From Todiramphus chloris collaris (Eukaryota; Chordata; Aves; Coraciiformes; Alcedinidae): DNA of 64,000 bases. The stretch spans positions 1,680,701-1,744,700 of the forward strand of contig JANVCC010000185.1 in assembly GCA_025345505.1 (NCBI GenBank), in the 5' to 3' direction. Made by a program: the position numbers and the translations under genes. Under the pieces are notes generated by a model. It was not told the origin of the DNA. It did no database searches and saw only the letters and a program-made list of their open reading frames with translations. Positions 32,601 to 47,600 of this stretch are shown here, piece after piece (within the stretch, counting starts at the first letter, position 1; each line of letters opens with the position of its first letter).

Positions 32601-35600
32601 CGTGCCTCCGTTCTGGCAAGGGTTGGGATCACACTTGTTTATATTAATTTGACAACTGGAAAGGAAAAGGTGTATTAGAATTACATGAAGATCCTCGTGT
32701 GTGCTCTTGCACACAGAACACAAGATCACACAGCCTGCAAAACCCACGGTTATTTGAGAAGTTCCTGTTGCATTTTTTTTCAGGAACTTTCTCCAGGGTC
32801 CAACAACATCAAATTTATACCCACTCACACCCATCCTCCTCCTGTCATTTCTGTGCGACTGAAGCCACTTTGGGTCTCTGGCACAGTTAATGAATTCTCA
32901 AGGGGCACGAGAACTACAGCCTGGACATAGTTCTTGCTGCCGCAACTGCTCCTGTCAGCAGGATGGGCTCAAGCCTGTCTCTGCAGAAAACAACACCCAG
33001 GCTGTGGGTTTGGAGCTGTCATTTGAATGGCAAAAGGATGCAGCGTTTGACCCTGCTCAGGTACCCCACTGATGCAGGAACAAGCTCCTTTGCAGGCACC
33101 AGAAAACAGCACTTACTTCCTTCCAGTGAAACCAGGCTTGCAGGTGCAGTTGGCTCCCCAGCTCTCGCTGACGCACTTGCCACCATTCAGACAGGTGAAG
33201 TTCTTGCCACATTGCTGAGGTGGGAAAGGCCATCTGGGAAAAGCAAGAGACAGCCTTAAAGCCACTGGGGTTTGGGGAAAGCAAAAGCAGCAGCAGCACT
33301 AGGACATGTCTCACACAGTTGCCTATTGCTGATGAAAATACAGAGTCAGGATACTGTTGAAAAAATCAGACTGGAGACCAGCTGGGCCCCGGAACGGACA
33401 GTGCAAGTACCAGATGAGTGCCCACACCAGAAGGGTCAGGACAAGAGGAAACTCGACCTGGGTAGATTAGATACCTGGAGCTCAGCCCCATAAGTGTTTA
33501 TCTCAATGTTCAGTTTGAACAGGAACAAGTAGACCAAGGGCTAAGGAACATGCTGATCCCTACTTCCTTCACTGATAGGAAACATACCTTTGTGACTAAA
33601 ATATGCTGGATTTTGTTCCAAACTAACACAAATGCTATAAATACAGACCTTATCAAAAAACCAACCAAACCATCCCTCCTCCTGACTCTGTACTGATTTC
33701 CCAACAAATTTTACGTGAGCTGCATGGAGGGATCGTGAACCGTGCGCTGCTGAGCAGTGCAGGCTGTAGGGTGATGGGTAAAAAACCCTTTTTCTCCCAG
33801 TACACATTTGATAAGGAGCAGGATGCTCAAATAGATGGAAACAATGCCCTTAGTCTTAGGGCCAATACCACAAAATACAAACAAGCCCTTGGCTGAGGGA
33901 ATGCTGTTAATCAGTCTAGGAGGGCATGTGTATTTTTATCTCATATTACAGGAAAATATTTGTCAGGGAAAGGTGTGTTTGTGCAGAGGCAGGCCATGTA
34001 TCACTTGGAAATTGGCTACTGTGTGCCACTGGTAGCAAAAATAACCCCCCTTAAGAACAGGTCCTCTCTATAAACCCTACAGCAAAGGTTTGATAGACCA
34101 GCATTCTCAGCAGAGATCAGAGTATCCCTCTTCTGCACTCTGCCCAGGGGACCAGGATCCACACTGAGACCATTACTACCCCTCCAGGACACTCAGTGAG
34201 CTGGATACTGCAGGCCACAGCTTGCTCCACCTCTGGGGGCTGAGGGCTCCCTTCATGTCACAAGCAGCCCAGTGGCTTCTTTTGTTCATTCTGTTTTGTT
34301 TTAAATCAACGCAGGAATATCCCAGAGGGGAGTCAAACCCTGGAGAAGATGGATTTCTTGGGGAATGAAGAGGATAGTGACAACAGGCTACAGTGCCTGA
34401 ACTTCAAACAGCTCTGAAATATAGGGTGGGGATAACCCCCAGAAAAGGGAACGATCCTTACCCAGTGTGAGGCTGAGCACCCTGAGAGGACTTGGGCCTG
34501 GACAGCACCTCCCAATTCACAGCAGAATTTAGGTGCTTTACCTACCAGACACTTGCAATGAAAAATTTTCCCAAAGTGTCCCAAAGTAAAAGTCCAATTT
34601 ATCTGGGGCTCCTCTGACCCCTGCATCAAACCAACCAGGGACTTACTCGCAGCGAGGTCCCGAGTACTGTGGAGGACACTTGCAGGAGTAGCCGTAAACC
34701 CCATCGACGCAGGTAGCTCCGTTGCGGCACTGGTGCCGCACGCAGTCGTCGACGTTGATGTCACACTTCTTCCCAATGAAGCCCCGGAAGCACTCACACT
34801 GGAAATCTGCTACGGCATCGACACAGTCCCCGTGGACACAGGGGCTTGACTGGCAGTCGTCGATGTTGGCCTCGCAGAGCAGCCCGCCCCAGCCGGCACT
34901 GCAGGCGCAGCTGAAGGAGTTGAACAGGTCCTCGCAGGTGCCGGCGTTGAGGCAGGGGCTGGAGGAGCAAACGTCAGCGCCAGTGCAGCCCAGCTGGAGG
35001 GCCCTTCCGCCGGACCGCTGGAACTGCTCCGGCTGCGGGTATGGGAGGGGGGCAGTGAAGGGCAGGTAGATCCCCCCTATCTTCACCTGTCCCAGGCAGC
35101 CAGTGAAGTTTTCAGCCAGAACAATCGGTGCGTTGTTCTTTAGGAAGTCCAAGTTGCCAGCACTCCCCTGCAGCGTCACGTTAACAGACCCATCCAAACG
35201 GACCAGCCAGCTGGAAGAAAGCGCAGATGGCTCTTCCATGGACACAGCGACGGTGTGCCAGGCGCCGTCTGCGACGGGCGTCTGGCTCTGGAAGCTGACA
35301 CCTTCGATGCTATTCCCACTCCTGATGTCAACAAGCAGGGAGGAGTTCTTGATGGCTATCTGGAGGGAATCCACTTCTTCCACAGCCCGAAGCAACACAG
35401 CATCTTCATCCCTAGTCCTGAAATCCACGTGGAGGCTGCTCAGAGTTCTAGTCACCGATGTATTGGTGGTAAATTCAACAGCAGCATCATTGTTAAATGT
35501 TGCATTAGCCAGACCTATAAATAAAGGAGTAGAGCATAAGGGAATTGAAAGGCAAGTGGTATCATGTTTGAGGCAGACCAATGGCAAACTCCTGGTAGGT

Positions 35601-38600
35601 TCTCTCCCTTAAGAATCCCACAGGCTTAACGTGAGCAGGATTATAGGCCTAGCTGCTGGCAGCCTTAAAGCTCTTCCTGTTTACAGTTGCACCTCTGATA
35701 ATAATACCATGCTCTTGTGCAGCAATTCTTACTCATCAATCTCATAGCACTGCACATAAATATAACTATTCCCCTTTTACTGCTAGAGAAACTAAAATAT
35801 AAGTCAGGAAACTAACACACCCAAAGCTGCTGAGGCAGCCAGTGGCAGAGCTGGGAACGCCCCAACATCCCGAGTTCCAGGACACTTCCTGGCCACCAGC
35901 CAGCACTCTCTCCACAGCAGGGCATCAGTAGCTAACTAGTTTTTGTCATTCCCCATGGTTCTGTCTCAGGAGGAAACTTAGACCCATTTGCAACACTGAA
36001 TTGGGTCCCCCTTGGTGAAGTAAGTTGAGCCTCTAGAAATGGCTGAATGTTACAGGGAGCAGGATGGTCCTTGTGCTGCACCGATACGAAGGTGGGCAAT
36101 CACTCCAGCACCATGGACAAGCTGCTCTCTGATCAACACCTCTGAGTACGCTCTTCGCTCTATCACAAGCCGGTGTCAGCCCACAAAGAGCACCCTGCCT
36201 GCAAGAGGGGGTACCTGGCACCTTTTGCAGCACGTGTTTGCACTCACCCCACAGTGCGAACTGGGAATAGCGCTCACAGACAGCAAACACGAAGCATTTT
36301 GCCAACAGATAAGCAGGGTGCAGCACTTACACACATATCCTGCTGGAACATCTACACAGCTGGTAGCTTCAGGACATGGGTCACTCTCACACCAGACTCT
36401 CTCTTCACAAAATTTCCCAGTGAAATTTGCTGGACAGCTGCAATGGAAATCATTCCAAGTGACAATGCATCTGCCACCATTCTGACATGGTTCAGACTGA
36501 AAAACAGAACAGCAGAATTTAGGAGCAGCGTCATTCATCTTTGGATCTGAGAGAAATGGGTAGAAGCAAAACGTGACAACGAAGATTAGTAGGAGCAGCA
36601 CTTGAATCAAGAAGGGTAATTAAAATAGTGAAGGAAGCACAAGGGTCTCTGTACAAGAAACTCCTAAGACTTGGCCTCTCCCTGCGTGCTGCTGATCAAC
36701 AGAAACTCCCCAGGCAGAGCTCCACCAATTTGGAAAAGAACAAAGCACAAAAGCAAAGGTGAGAAACAGATGAAACAAGCTGAGAAGTCCCTGAAAACCT
36801 CACAAAGTTCTGTCATTAGAAGGCCACGCCTAATACCAGAGGCCACACCTAATACCTAATACTTTACAGCAGCACAGGCTTCAAGAGCACGATCAGGGAG
36901 GATGGCCTCCCCACCTCCACACGCGGCACGCAGGGGAGACAGCTTCTGATCTAAGGGCACCTGGAGAGAGTTCCTTCAATTGTTTTTGTTGAAGTGATGA
37001 ATTCCCAGGGAAGAGGTTGTTGTGCAATTGAAAGAGGAGGAAGGGAGGAGCTGGAAAGGTTACTGGTTAGAGGGTGGAGCATGGAGAGCAGGTGTGCTCG
37101 GCACAGCAGAGGTGGGCAGCACGAGAGCAGGACTGCCCATGGTCTATGAACTACCAAAACTACAGGGGAGCTACAGAAAACACGGTGTTTAAATTGTGAG
37201 CAGATACTGACTGAAGTAAGAGCGCATGGGACCACATGTCCTTCAGTATCACAAGACCAGAAGTTTTTTACATATCAGCAAGAGTCAAACTCTTCTGTAA
37301 TCACAGAACTATAATCAACAACTGCCCCCACGTAGACAGATGACAGACAGCCTACCTTGCAGGTGTTGTCAGAGATGCAGCCGCTCACAAGATTACCATT
37401 CTGAGTCTTGTTGAGTTCCTGAGGCAGACTGTAGTTCTCAACCTGAAAGAACTGTATTTGGTGGCTGTTCAGTTGGATGTCTTGCAAACAGCCTTTAAAA
37501 TACCCTCCCCACGAATCAGCGCTGTCCGGGTCCGGGTGCCCACCAACATACACTTCATACCCAGCCAGAAGAGGTATTGCTAGGAGCTGGCCTAGCTCCA
37601 GATATGTGTCTGATTGGTAAGCACCAACAGTTCCTCCTTGGAAAGACAGAGCTACCAAATGTCTTCTCCCATCAACTAGATTTTCTGGAAAGGTCACAGT
37701 ATCTGTGGATAACATCTCTATCTTGAGCTGGCCATTCTCCAAGTACATGGTGAGGCAGGGCTCGCTTTTGTTGCCGATTTGCAAGAGCAAACCGTTAGGT
37801 TTCCGACTACGAACGAAAAAGGAGATGTTGAAGTTTGCACCAAGGCTGTCAGAAAGGGTGAAAGAGGCAAAGCTGGTGGAGTTCTCTAGGCCAAATGTTG
37901 CTGCTGGGCGCTCTGGAAGAGAAAAGAACCTGATGTCAGCTCAGTGACAAGCGGAATGCAGTCAGCACAAGGATATTCTAAACTGCAACTTCTTCTGAAG
38001 GGGCAAGGCCTTTCCTCCCAATATTCTCAGCATGTGTCAGGATAGTTATGCTCTCTCCCCACACAGGTCTGTCAAATGAAGAAGCACGTGTGTCCTTGCT
38101 TTATCTGGAGGGCATGAATTCAAGCAGCAGAAGAGGGAAATACAGGTCTAGCAGAGTCCTTGCCACCTAGCAGATTTACTCAAAGAATTTTAAGCTACAA
38201 AGTTGCTTTTAAAATTCCTAAATTTGGAAACACCAGAACAACTTCATACTTGCCATGTACCAGGAGTGAAATGAAAAACTGAAAAAAAATCAATATAAGC
38301 CTTGCAGGAACAAAAAAAGTACAAACATGTACGATTTTAACTCAAAATTGTCAAAGAGCTTCCTTTGACACTTGGCGTTTTATCTATAAAGCAACACATT
38401 CCTATTCATCCTTAACTCAGAAGCTCAAGATCAGCTTTTCACAGTGAAACAACTTCCCTGCTCTCCTGCATTCATCTAGAGCTGACACAAAGATGAAGTC
38501 CAAGTCTCTGGCTCAACAAGGAATAACATCCACACCACAAAACTGACAATTGTTCCTGCAGGAGCAAGTGACAGAAAAGGGATCAAGGAGAATTTTATTC

Positions 38601-41600
38601 ACAGAGCATTTTGCTTTAGTTTTCTCAGTGCTCAAGTGAAAAATACTGTTTCCAGAGCTAGCACCAGTGCTTATCCAGGATCTTTGAAGCACCTGCTGAC
38701 AAGAGGAGCGGGCAGATGTAAATGATGCGCCACTTACCGTATGTGCAAGCGGGGCCCCCGTAAGGCCTGGAACAGTCGCACCTGAAGGTCGCCCAAAGGT
38801 CCACACACAGCCCCCCATGCGAGCAGGGCTGGGAGAGGCACCACTCTGTCCGGTCACAGCCCCGCTGCGCTGGGGAGGACTCGCCCAGCGGCAGATGTCC
38901 CGGGAGCACAGCTTCAGCGTCTACCTGAAGGTCCTCCAGGCAGCCGACAAAGCCTCGCTGGCTCTGTGTGTTGTTGGCCATTGGAACATCAGCACCTCCA
39001 ACGGAGACATTCAGGAAGGAGTGGGGGATGAAAGCAGGGCCGTGGGGGGTGGGAGAGCTCTGCAGGCAGACACCCGCCTCACAAGAGTCGTGCCAGAGCT
39101 TCAGCTGCACAGCGTCGTGCAGAACGACTTCAGCTTTATGCCACCGGCCATCATCGACTCTCAGCCCCTCCAGGAGCAGTGTGTACCCAACATCCTCCCT
39201 CTTCAGTCCTGCATGCAGAATGCCATCAAAGAGCTCCAGGAACAAGTATTCAGCTTCATGGCCTCGGTAAAAAAGGATAGCGCTGGGCAAGGTGGTTCGG
39301 AACCGGAGGGACACGCTGGCAAGCTGATCTCCTGCTACATCCCTCCTGCTCTGATTGTTCATGGGCAGCTCAATGAGGAGATACCCTCTGGAAGCAAAGG
39401 AAAACGTTGTTGGTGTTGAGCATGTGGCATCATAGAAACCAGGCTGGCACTGGCACAGGTGGCCGTGGCTCTCAGCTTGGTAGGTTGGGATGCACAAGGC
39501 CTCATTTTGGCAGTCATGCGTCTGGCACCCAGTGAGCTTGACAGAGCAGTTCTTCCCTCCCCATACAATGCCATCCTGGCTAGGGGCACAGTGGCAGGTA
39601 TAGTCAGCAATGCCATCCTCACAGACAGCTCCATTCTTGCAGGGACCCTCCTCACACTCATTGATGTTAACAGCACATTCCACACCTGCGAAAGAGATTT
39701 AGAAAGGGGATCTCACTGCAGGGGACCGAGACTCCCTTCCCCAGAGCAAGCCTGCCAGGCACAGGCCGCCCACCCCAGCACTGCTGCTCCCTAAACCGTT
39801 CTCTTCTGGAAGCCACCAAAAGACCCAGAGCTGCCTGCAGGAAGCCCCACACTTATGACAGCCCCACGACACAGGAGCAGGAAAACCAGACTTCTGTGCT
39901 GTCCTCCCAGATGCTGCAAAGAGGGTGCTATTTATAGTGCAGACTACAGCATCCATCAGCCTGCTGTCCTCTCCCAGGCAATCTCAGACTCCACAGGTAA
40001 CCGGCACGCAGAGGATATTAACGGGACAAAGCAGCAGACAGGGGTTTCATGCTTCTTTCATAATAGACTGGGTCCACTGAAACTCCAATTAAGGAATAGG
40101 TCTGCCCGGAGCGTGTTTCAGACACCGCCGTTGCAGGCAGCATTGAAATGGGAAGTTATTGGAAAGCCTCAGTTAAGAAAACTCAAACTCCCAGATGACC
40201 CTCCAGTTGTCAAGCACTCACCAAATCCAATTCATTACCAAGGAATAAACAAACCGTGCTCCACAGGCGCTTTGCCGTACGGCACTAAGCTGATTGCAGT
40301 TCTGGCCAGCCCGGCACAAGGGAACTGGGTGAAAAGTAACCGCATTGTCTCCTCGGGGCACATGGATCCCCACAGGGCTCAAGGAAATTGCCAGACTTTA
40401 CACTCAAATCTGGCTAATGAAAATCTGCCGTCATTTTCCCGAGCATCTCCAGCCCGCCAGAAGAGCCCTTCTGAACCGGTTCACTTTATCTCGCCCGTAA
40501 CACTGGTTTCCACTAATCTTCAGAGACAGTCACACAGATAACCCAAGCACGGATTATCCCAATCTAATAGCATTACACGCTGAACCAGCCAGCAAGCACA
40601 ACCAGGACAGCAGAAAGAAAAGGAAGGAATCCACACACAAAGGAGGGGAATCAAAACACAAAAGACATTTGTAAAGAAAAGCCACTAGACAGAATGTGCA
40701 TGTCAAAGAGATTAGAGACTTGCCTGAGGGAAAGAGATGAGGGGAGATGGGGCATTAGGAGCACTGGAGCTGGACTTGATGTGTGATGAAAAAACCCCCA
40801 ATTTAGCAAAAATAGAGGCTTCCTGCCTTTCTGCATTGATGGTTTATCCCCCTCACACCCCAGCAAGCCTCACAGGCAGCCTTGCACCAACGCCCGGTAC
40901 CCTGCTGCCTAAACCAAACACTCTGCCCCTCTCGGCCCCTGCCCTGCTGCCACCAGGGCGGAGGAGACTCGGCACAGCTTCCAGCGCAGGGATGTAACAC
41001 GCGTGGAGCTCCAAGAAGCACTGAAAGACAAATGGAAGGCTCTGGTAATTCTGCACCACGCTAGAGCTGTTCTGCAGGCAACATCATCTCGGGCTCCTCT
41101 AGGACAGAGCTCTCTCCTGATGTAAACCAGAAGGGGACTACTCTGTGTAGTGCCTGTGGAAAAGACTGAACTGTGCCAGCAACGTCTGCCTCGAGGAAGG
41201 GCTCAGCTGATGGGCAGATTCTGAGTTGCTAATTCTACCTCAGCACAGCATTTTCTCTGCAGCTATTAACACTGGGCTTCCTTGGCACTTCCTGGGGGAG
41301 ATCATACCTGGAGAGGAAGCAGCAAGGATCAGAATAAGATTTTGGCACAAAGCTATGGCCACACTTGAAGGAAATGTGTTGGAATAAATAGGGTAAAATG
41401 GACATCTCTGGGCCTGGAGAAACCCAGTCTGGGAGGAGATGGGAAGGCTTCAGTTGGAATTAAGAAAAATCAACAGAGCAGTAGAACTATGTGGAGTGAG
41501 TTTTCTGAGCTATCGGTGGACTGGAGGGCTCTCAGAACTGCCAGAGGCAGGTCTGTGGTCCCCTTTAAGGGGAGAGGCCGTTGAATGGCACCAGAAAGAT

Positions 41601-44600
41601 TGGTATAGTCCCAAGCCCTTGGGATGCTGCTCATTTCAAATCAGAGCAGTTGATATTTACCAGGGCAATGAGGAGAAGATAGCATGGGTTTGGAAAACAA
41701 ACGGAGAGATGCCGGGAATTTTTGCATTTCTGAGAAGGGAGGGAGGGAGGGGCGGGCAGAGCCCCCTTTTCCCGGGTCACATTCCTGAGCAGGTCTCCTG
41801 GCCCAGCCTGCTCTCCCCTCCGGAACACCTTCCTGGGCTGTCCCAGCCCCAGCTGACACCTGCGGGGTGAGGCTTCACTCCAGGAGGCAAATTAGTCCCT
41901 CCGGTGAGTGCACAACCCCAGGCTGGTGGCTAATTAAACACCAAGCTTTCCCAGGGGATTCAGCTCCTTTGATTTATTCAATTGTTTGTTTGAAATGGGT
42001 GAAAAGAATAAGCTGACACTTCAGGTCTTTACACAGAGCAGTCTAACCTCACAGGCGAAGGAAACGTTCAGCAGCAAGGAAGGAGGGCAGCTCTTCCTAG
42101 AGGAACCAAAACCACGAGCATCATCTCACCGCTGTCACTGCTCCTGCCAGAGAAGAGCCAGCCTTTGCAGGACTACAGCTGGAGAGGGAAAGGGCCTCTG
42201 AAACACCACTTAATGGGCTCCTGCCCTCTCAGAAGCCAGAGCAGTGCCAGATTTGAATTTGGAACTCTTTGAAGACAAACTGATAACAGAGGAGACTGTG
42301 CAAGAGTTCTAAAATCTGACTGACAATAATCTTTTCCTGGAAGCCAAAGTCACCCCTTGCTGAAGTTACCCAGTGCTACATCACTGACTCCTTGCATGCC
42401 TCCCAGTGACCCTACCTCCCATCAGCCAGCTGTCCTGCCCTCCCTCCTCCAGCATCACCACTGATTTTCGTCATTAGGAGACTTGAAATAATGTTCAATG
42501 AGTTTCTTATCTAGTATAAGACTATGGAATGCAAACCAGGGGAACTTGCTATCTGAAAATCAGACAAGTGTTATTTAAAAGGCTCCTATCTGGGGACAAG
42601 TATTTGCAAATATTCTGTGTTTAAGCTACAGTCCCAAGCTAACAACCCACAGGGGTTGGGTCAGAAACACATCCAGAAGTCACTGAGCTTTAACAGCCTG
42701 CAGTATTTGCAAACACAAATCTACTCACTAGGTTCTAAAGCGTTATCATGTGGTGAGAACGACCTGCTTTCCTAGATGCAAATTTCACTAAAACCCATAC
42801 AGCTCACTATTCCCTACATGATGGTAACAATTTACTGACTGTTATTAATAAGCAAAGACTCACTGTATACAGTGTAAGAATCATATACTTCAACAGAGAG
42901 ATAATATGTTCAAAGAACAAGCACACAGAGAGAAACTCTGATTTTGCTGTCATATACCAGAAAAACTTGAAGGACAAGGTCTGTTCACGGGCCCAATCTT
43001 GAAACATCAGTTCAGTGGGGCTTCTCGGCCAGCCCCAGCTTGCTCTCTCCCATACGACAGCTGAATTCCTCACAACCTTTCCCTGGTGCATCCTAATTAG
43101 GGGTTGTATTATTATCAAAAGAAAAAAGGAGGGCAGGGAGAGAGCGGGGAGAGAGAGAATTAGCTGCAACAAACGGACCCCGACACAATTATATTTGCAC
43201 AATTACTGCCATTTCCATGGCAACACACTGCTCTGACCTCTCTCCCACCACCACGACTACTCAAGGAGAGGGTGGGGGAGGAGATGGAGAAGTGCATGGG
43301 CCAGCAAAGGGTTTGTCCTCCGAATTAAAACAAAAACTGCTTCTGAGGAAAGGAGTTTTAGATCAAAACAGGACAACTGTGAAAACACCTGTAAAAAGCA
43401 AAACTAACATTTCACAGAACTACCAGGGAGACACCTGTGTGTTTCCAGAGTACACCTGAGGGCAAAGCACGGACCCGTGCCTCGGAACACCCCGGATTTG
43501 ATCGCTGCACAGGGCAAGGCAGAGCTGGAGCAAAGATGCACAGGGAACGTGCTGACAGCTCCGCATTCATCTCGCGGCAACAAGGAAATTCCTTACCCTA
43601 AAGTTTCCAAAACAAAACTTTAGGTCTCTTCAAAATAAAAACATTCTCCCTTTCTAGTCAGTTCTCGTTCCTTCTCACGCCTCAAGCCACCAGTAAGCGC
43701 ACAGCCAGCTCCCTGCCGCGGGCAGGCACACAAACACTCAGGACACATCGCAATTACTGTATAGATCTCGTTACCTGCCAGCAGAAAAACTCCCCTCAGG
43801 ATCACGCCAATCAGCACAGATTTCATGGCCGACTCCTTGTGGACATTTGTGACAGTAAAGTGGAAAAAAAGGGGGGTGAATGGGGGGAAGGAATGATAGA
43901 AAAAGGCTGGACCGAAACGCAGAATGTGTGTAAGCGCTCCCTGATGCCAGGCAGACAAAAAGGGATTGGAGATGGAAGCAGCCAATATAGCAGAGCCCTG
44001 CGCCGTGCTGAGGTCTAATCCAGCCCTGCTCTAGCCCTCCCAGCTGGCCTCTGTCAGTGCTGACATGAAGAATGTGGGCGCGCGGAGCTCAGCGGCACAG
44101 GAACACGCTGCAGGAGCCACAGCCTCAGCTCCCACCCTCCGAGCCAAGGGACAGTCCCGTGGCCTCGCCACCTCCCAGGTGAATCTGCCAAACTCCACAA
44201 GCGAGGCCAAAACTAGGGATTTTTCTTTTACCAGGCTAAGCCAAAAAGCTGTATTTCCACCACTGTGTAATATCCAAACCACGGAGATGAGAGTTCCAAA
44301 TGCAGGCGACAGCCTGGGCCCTGCTGTACATTCAGTACTGGCTTAACTGGGGAGCAGCACTTGGTGTAGCTTCCTTCCTCCACGTGCCCTGTTCTGTGTG
44401 TTTGTGAGCACAAGCATTTCCCCTCTGCAACACTCATGAAGAAAAGTCTCATGTTTTAGCTACTATAATCTGCTTCTCTGGGGTCAAACTGACCGGAAGG
44501 CAGCTCCCTGCACCGTGCTGATTGCATTGGTCCCAACACGAGACTGCAGGATCAAAATTCTCTTTTTCCTTATTAGCAACCTTATCAAATCACCCGTTGA

Positions 44601-47600
44601 AACATCATGGCTTTCCCTGCAGTTCTGGGTTTGGGTTTGTTTGTTTGTTTTCTCAAAATGTGATTACTTTCATACTGTAAAGTTCCCAGCAGCAGAATTG
44701 TACTTGCATGTTTCAAGAAGCCCAGAGAAGGTTCTGATTTCTCTGAAGAAATGTTATCTGGGAACTTTTTGACAAACTTGGAATCTCTGTTAGTATCAAT
44801 GTCATGTCCAAGCAAACAAAAACTCCCACATGTCAGACTTCAGGACCTGCACCAGCAGCATCACTGTCAGATGCTAAAAGAAAACATGCCAGCAACTCTT
44901 GTACCTATTTTATTTTCTCCATTTCACTCTCTCCAAACAGGCCAGTCAGTTTTGCAGATATTCTAAGTTGGAGGGAGGTGGCGAGTGTTTGTTTGGAATC
45001 AAATCTTCCCAGATAGTCACATCCGGGTCCTCTGCATACACAGAGCCAGCTCAGATTTTAATACCATCTGTATTAGGCAGCATGACCCCACTGTTACTGC
45101 TCAGGAGAAAACAAGCGGGTGGCTTGTGCCTTTTCAGCTGCCTGCTGCAACAATGAAGTGTAACAAGCAGGAAGACTGGGGCAGGTTAAAGACCCTGGAA
45201 GGGAGCTGCAGTGTGCAGAGGAAGGAAGGCAGGGGGGTCTCACCAGCATTCCCTAGCTCCCTTCAGCTATATTTACCAAAAGGGATTCTGCTGAAGGGGT
45301 AACAGTCCTCTAATCTCTTTACTAGCTTAACCTTTTAGCTGCCCTTACTGTAGAGGCTGCATCTCTGAAACAAATCTGACATCAAGAAATACCAGCACAG
45401 AAAAACTACATCTACCCAAAGATGATTGATTAGTAGGAAGAGGCATCTCCCATTTACTCCATGACCCGTGACCCAGGAATGCCAGCCTGTCTGATCTGGG
45501 CTAGCGCTCCTCCCGAGTACCCGCTTCTAGTGAGCTCCACAGAAGACATTCTGCTTCTTTAAGGACAACTGCCAGAGACACCATGGCTGACCAGCGGGCA
45601 ATAAGCCCTCCAATTACGCCGAGATACAGCCACAATCACAATCCCTCCCAAATTTATCACCACATCACCTTCTGATTTCTCCCAGATCAGAAGCACTCCT
45701 CCGCCATGCATCAGCCAGCTCAGGTTCACCATGCTTCCAGTGCCCAGGGGGCTGCAGTTGCAGTGACACTGGTGCTGACCCCTCTCTCTCAGCACTGTGT
45801 TTCAGGACACAGCTTTAGCAGGTGTGAAAATAAGAACGGGAGTGCTCAGACCATTTAAAAGCTTTTAAAGAATGAATAAACTAAATTACACTGAAGTGAT
45901 TAGGCCTTGCAGGTTAAAAATCAGTTCCCACTCCAAATGGAGGTACCCGACTTTTTCATGTCCTGGCCTAAACCCTTGCCTAGAACATAAGTGATGGACT
46001 GAAACCGTTCCTATGAATAAAGAATTCATTTTGTGGTTTGTCTTCTTCTCTTGTCCACAGTCACACAATGTCCAAGGACAAGCACAATTCTTTCTTCTCA
46101 CTTCATTTAGTGCCCATGCAATTTTTTGACTGATACTTCCTCTTGGGGTACATCCTCTGCTAAAGCACAAACTGACACATGGAACAGGCTCTTCAGGACC
46201 TACTGCGTAGTTCTCTGAGGAACAAGGCACCACTTTTGAAACAACTACATTTCAGAGAAAGCTGGCTCATCTCCCTGCACTGCTGTCACCTGAGACAGCA
46301 CTGAGGCAGTTAATTTGCAGAGAAAGAATTTCTCCTGACTCACATTGTTATCCCAACACTCCCCAAATTCCTCAGACTGAATTAAAAAAGAAAAAAAAAA
46401 AAAAAATACAGAAAGAACCCCTGCTGCCCCAAGAAAGCATTCTTCATCGGAGTAGCAAGTTCACTTTAATCAGCGGAGGCAGCTTAAACCCAAGTTCATG
46501 GCAGATCTAAGCTGCCACAGAAATGTGTTTTGAACAGAAACATTATGGGAAGCTTCACAAAGTTGTTCTGTGATCCTAATATGAAGTAATAAGCTGTTTA
46601 CCCAGCATGACTGTACTGGGATTAATTGACAAAGGAGGGGAGATTAATTGCTATTATTTCCCTGTCAGCTTCACTCCTCCACACGCACTCACTGATCCCA
46701 CAGACTGCTCCCAGCCTTCCACTGTGGTAAATGTGTCAGAACTACCTCAGCTGAGACAAAGTCCTTTACCAGAAGCAATATCCAGAAGAGCAACCTGCTT
46801 CTAATCCCCTTCAAGTACTAATGAACCCAAATTTGATGCAACAGAATGAACTCTAGCACTCCTTTGCCCATCATCCTGTTTCTGTCAGCTTTTCTGCCCA
46901 TATGCATGCTAGGAATTGGAAAGGATTAAGCAGATCTGCAGTTTGGCAAGGCACAGTGAAATTCTGAGCTCTGTGAGGGTGCTGGGGCACTGAAGGAGGA
47001 AAAGGGAACAGGGCATGTACGTGCGTGGGAATTCTGACAAGTAGGATAAACTTTAAACCATCTCTTTGGACAACATCTCAGCTCATCAGTACAGCATTGT
47101 GGCAATAAAGACTTAGATGAAAGCCTATTTTCAAAGACCTCACCTATAAAACCAACTTTTTCTTGTCCGAGCCTAAATCAGGAATCTAAAGCAAATAAGA
47201 CAGGCCAGAAAAGCCCTCAAAGAGCTCAGCCCAGTCACCAAAGGTGTTAGCTAGGAGCTGAATTGAGATTCTGGCAGTTAAAGTACCTGGATAATGGGTC
47301 TTCCCTGGAAAGAGCTGCACAGTTACACCAACGTAGCTCAAACACTATGACCACAGAAGGGAAACAAAACTTTCCCATGCAATAAAGGCATAAGACAGTC
47401 TCTGGAATGCTGCTACCTGCTGTTGCAAGACATTAAAGGCACAAGGTTTTCTTCTGGCTTCAAGTTTTTCTTTTTCCCACGAGATGGCAGCCTAGTAACA
47501 CTGCGGAAAAGGTACAGCACCTCAAGAATACACACACACAAGACTGTGCTGGGGATCACCCTTCTCATAAACTACTTTTTGGTGTTAAATTGCTCAAAAC

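Noticed and set aside
38817-39419. 200-codon open frame on the + strand
   Set aside because: It is the antisense shadow of CRB2 exon 7, whose - strand frame has intact EGF and laminin-G text.
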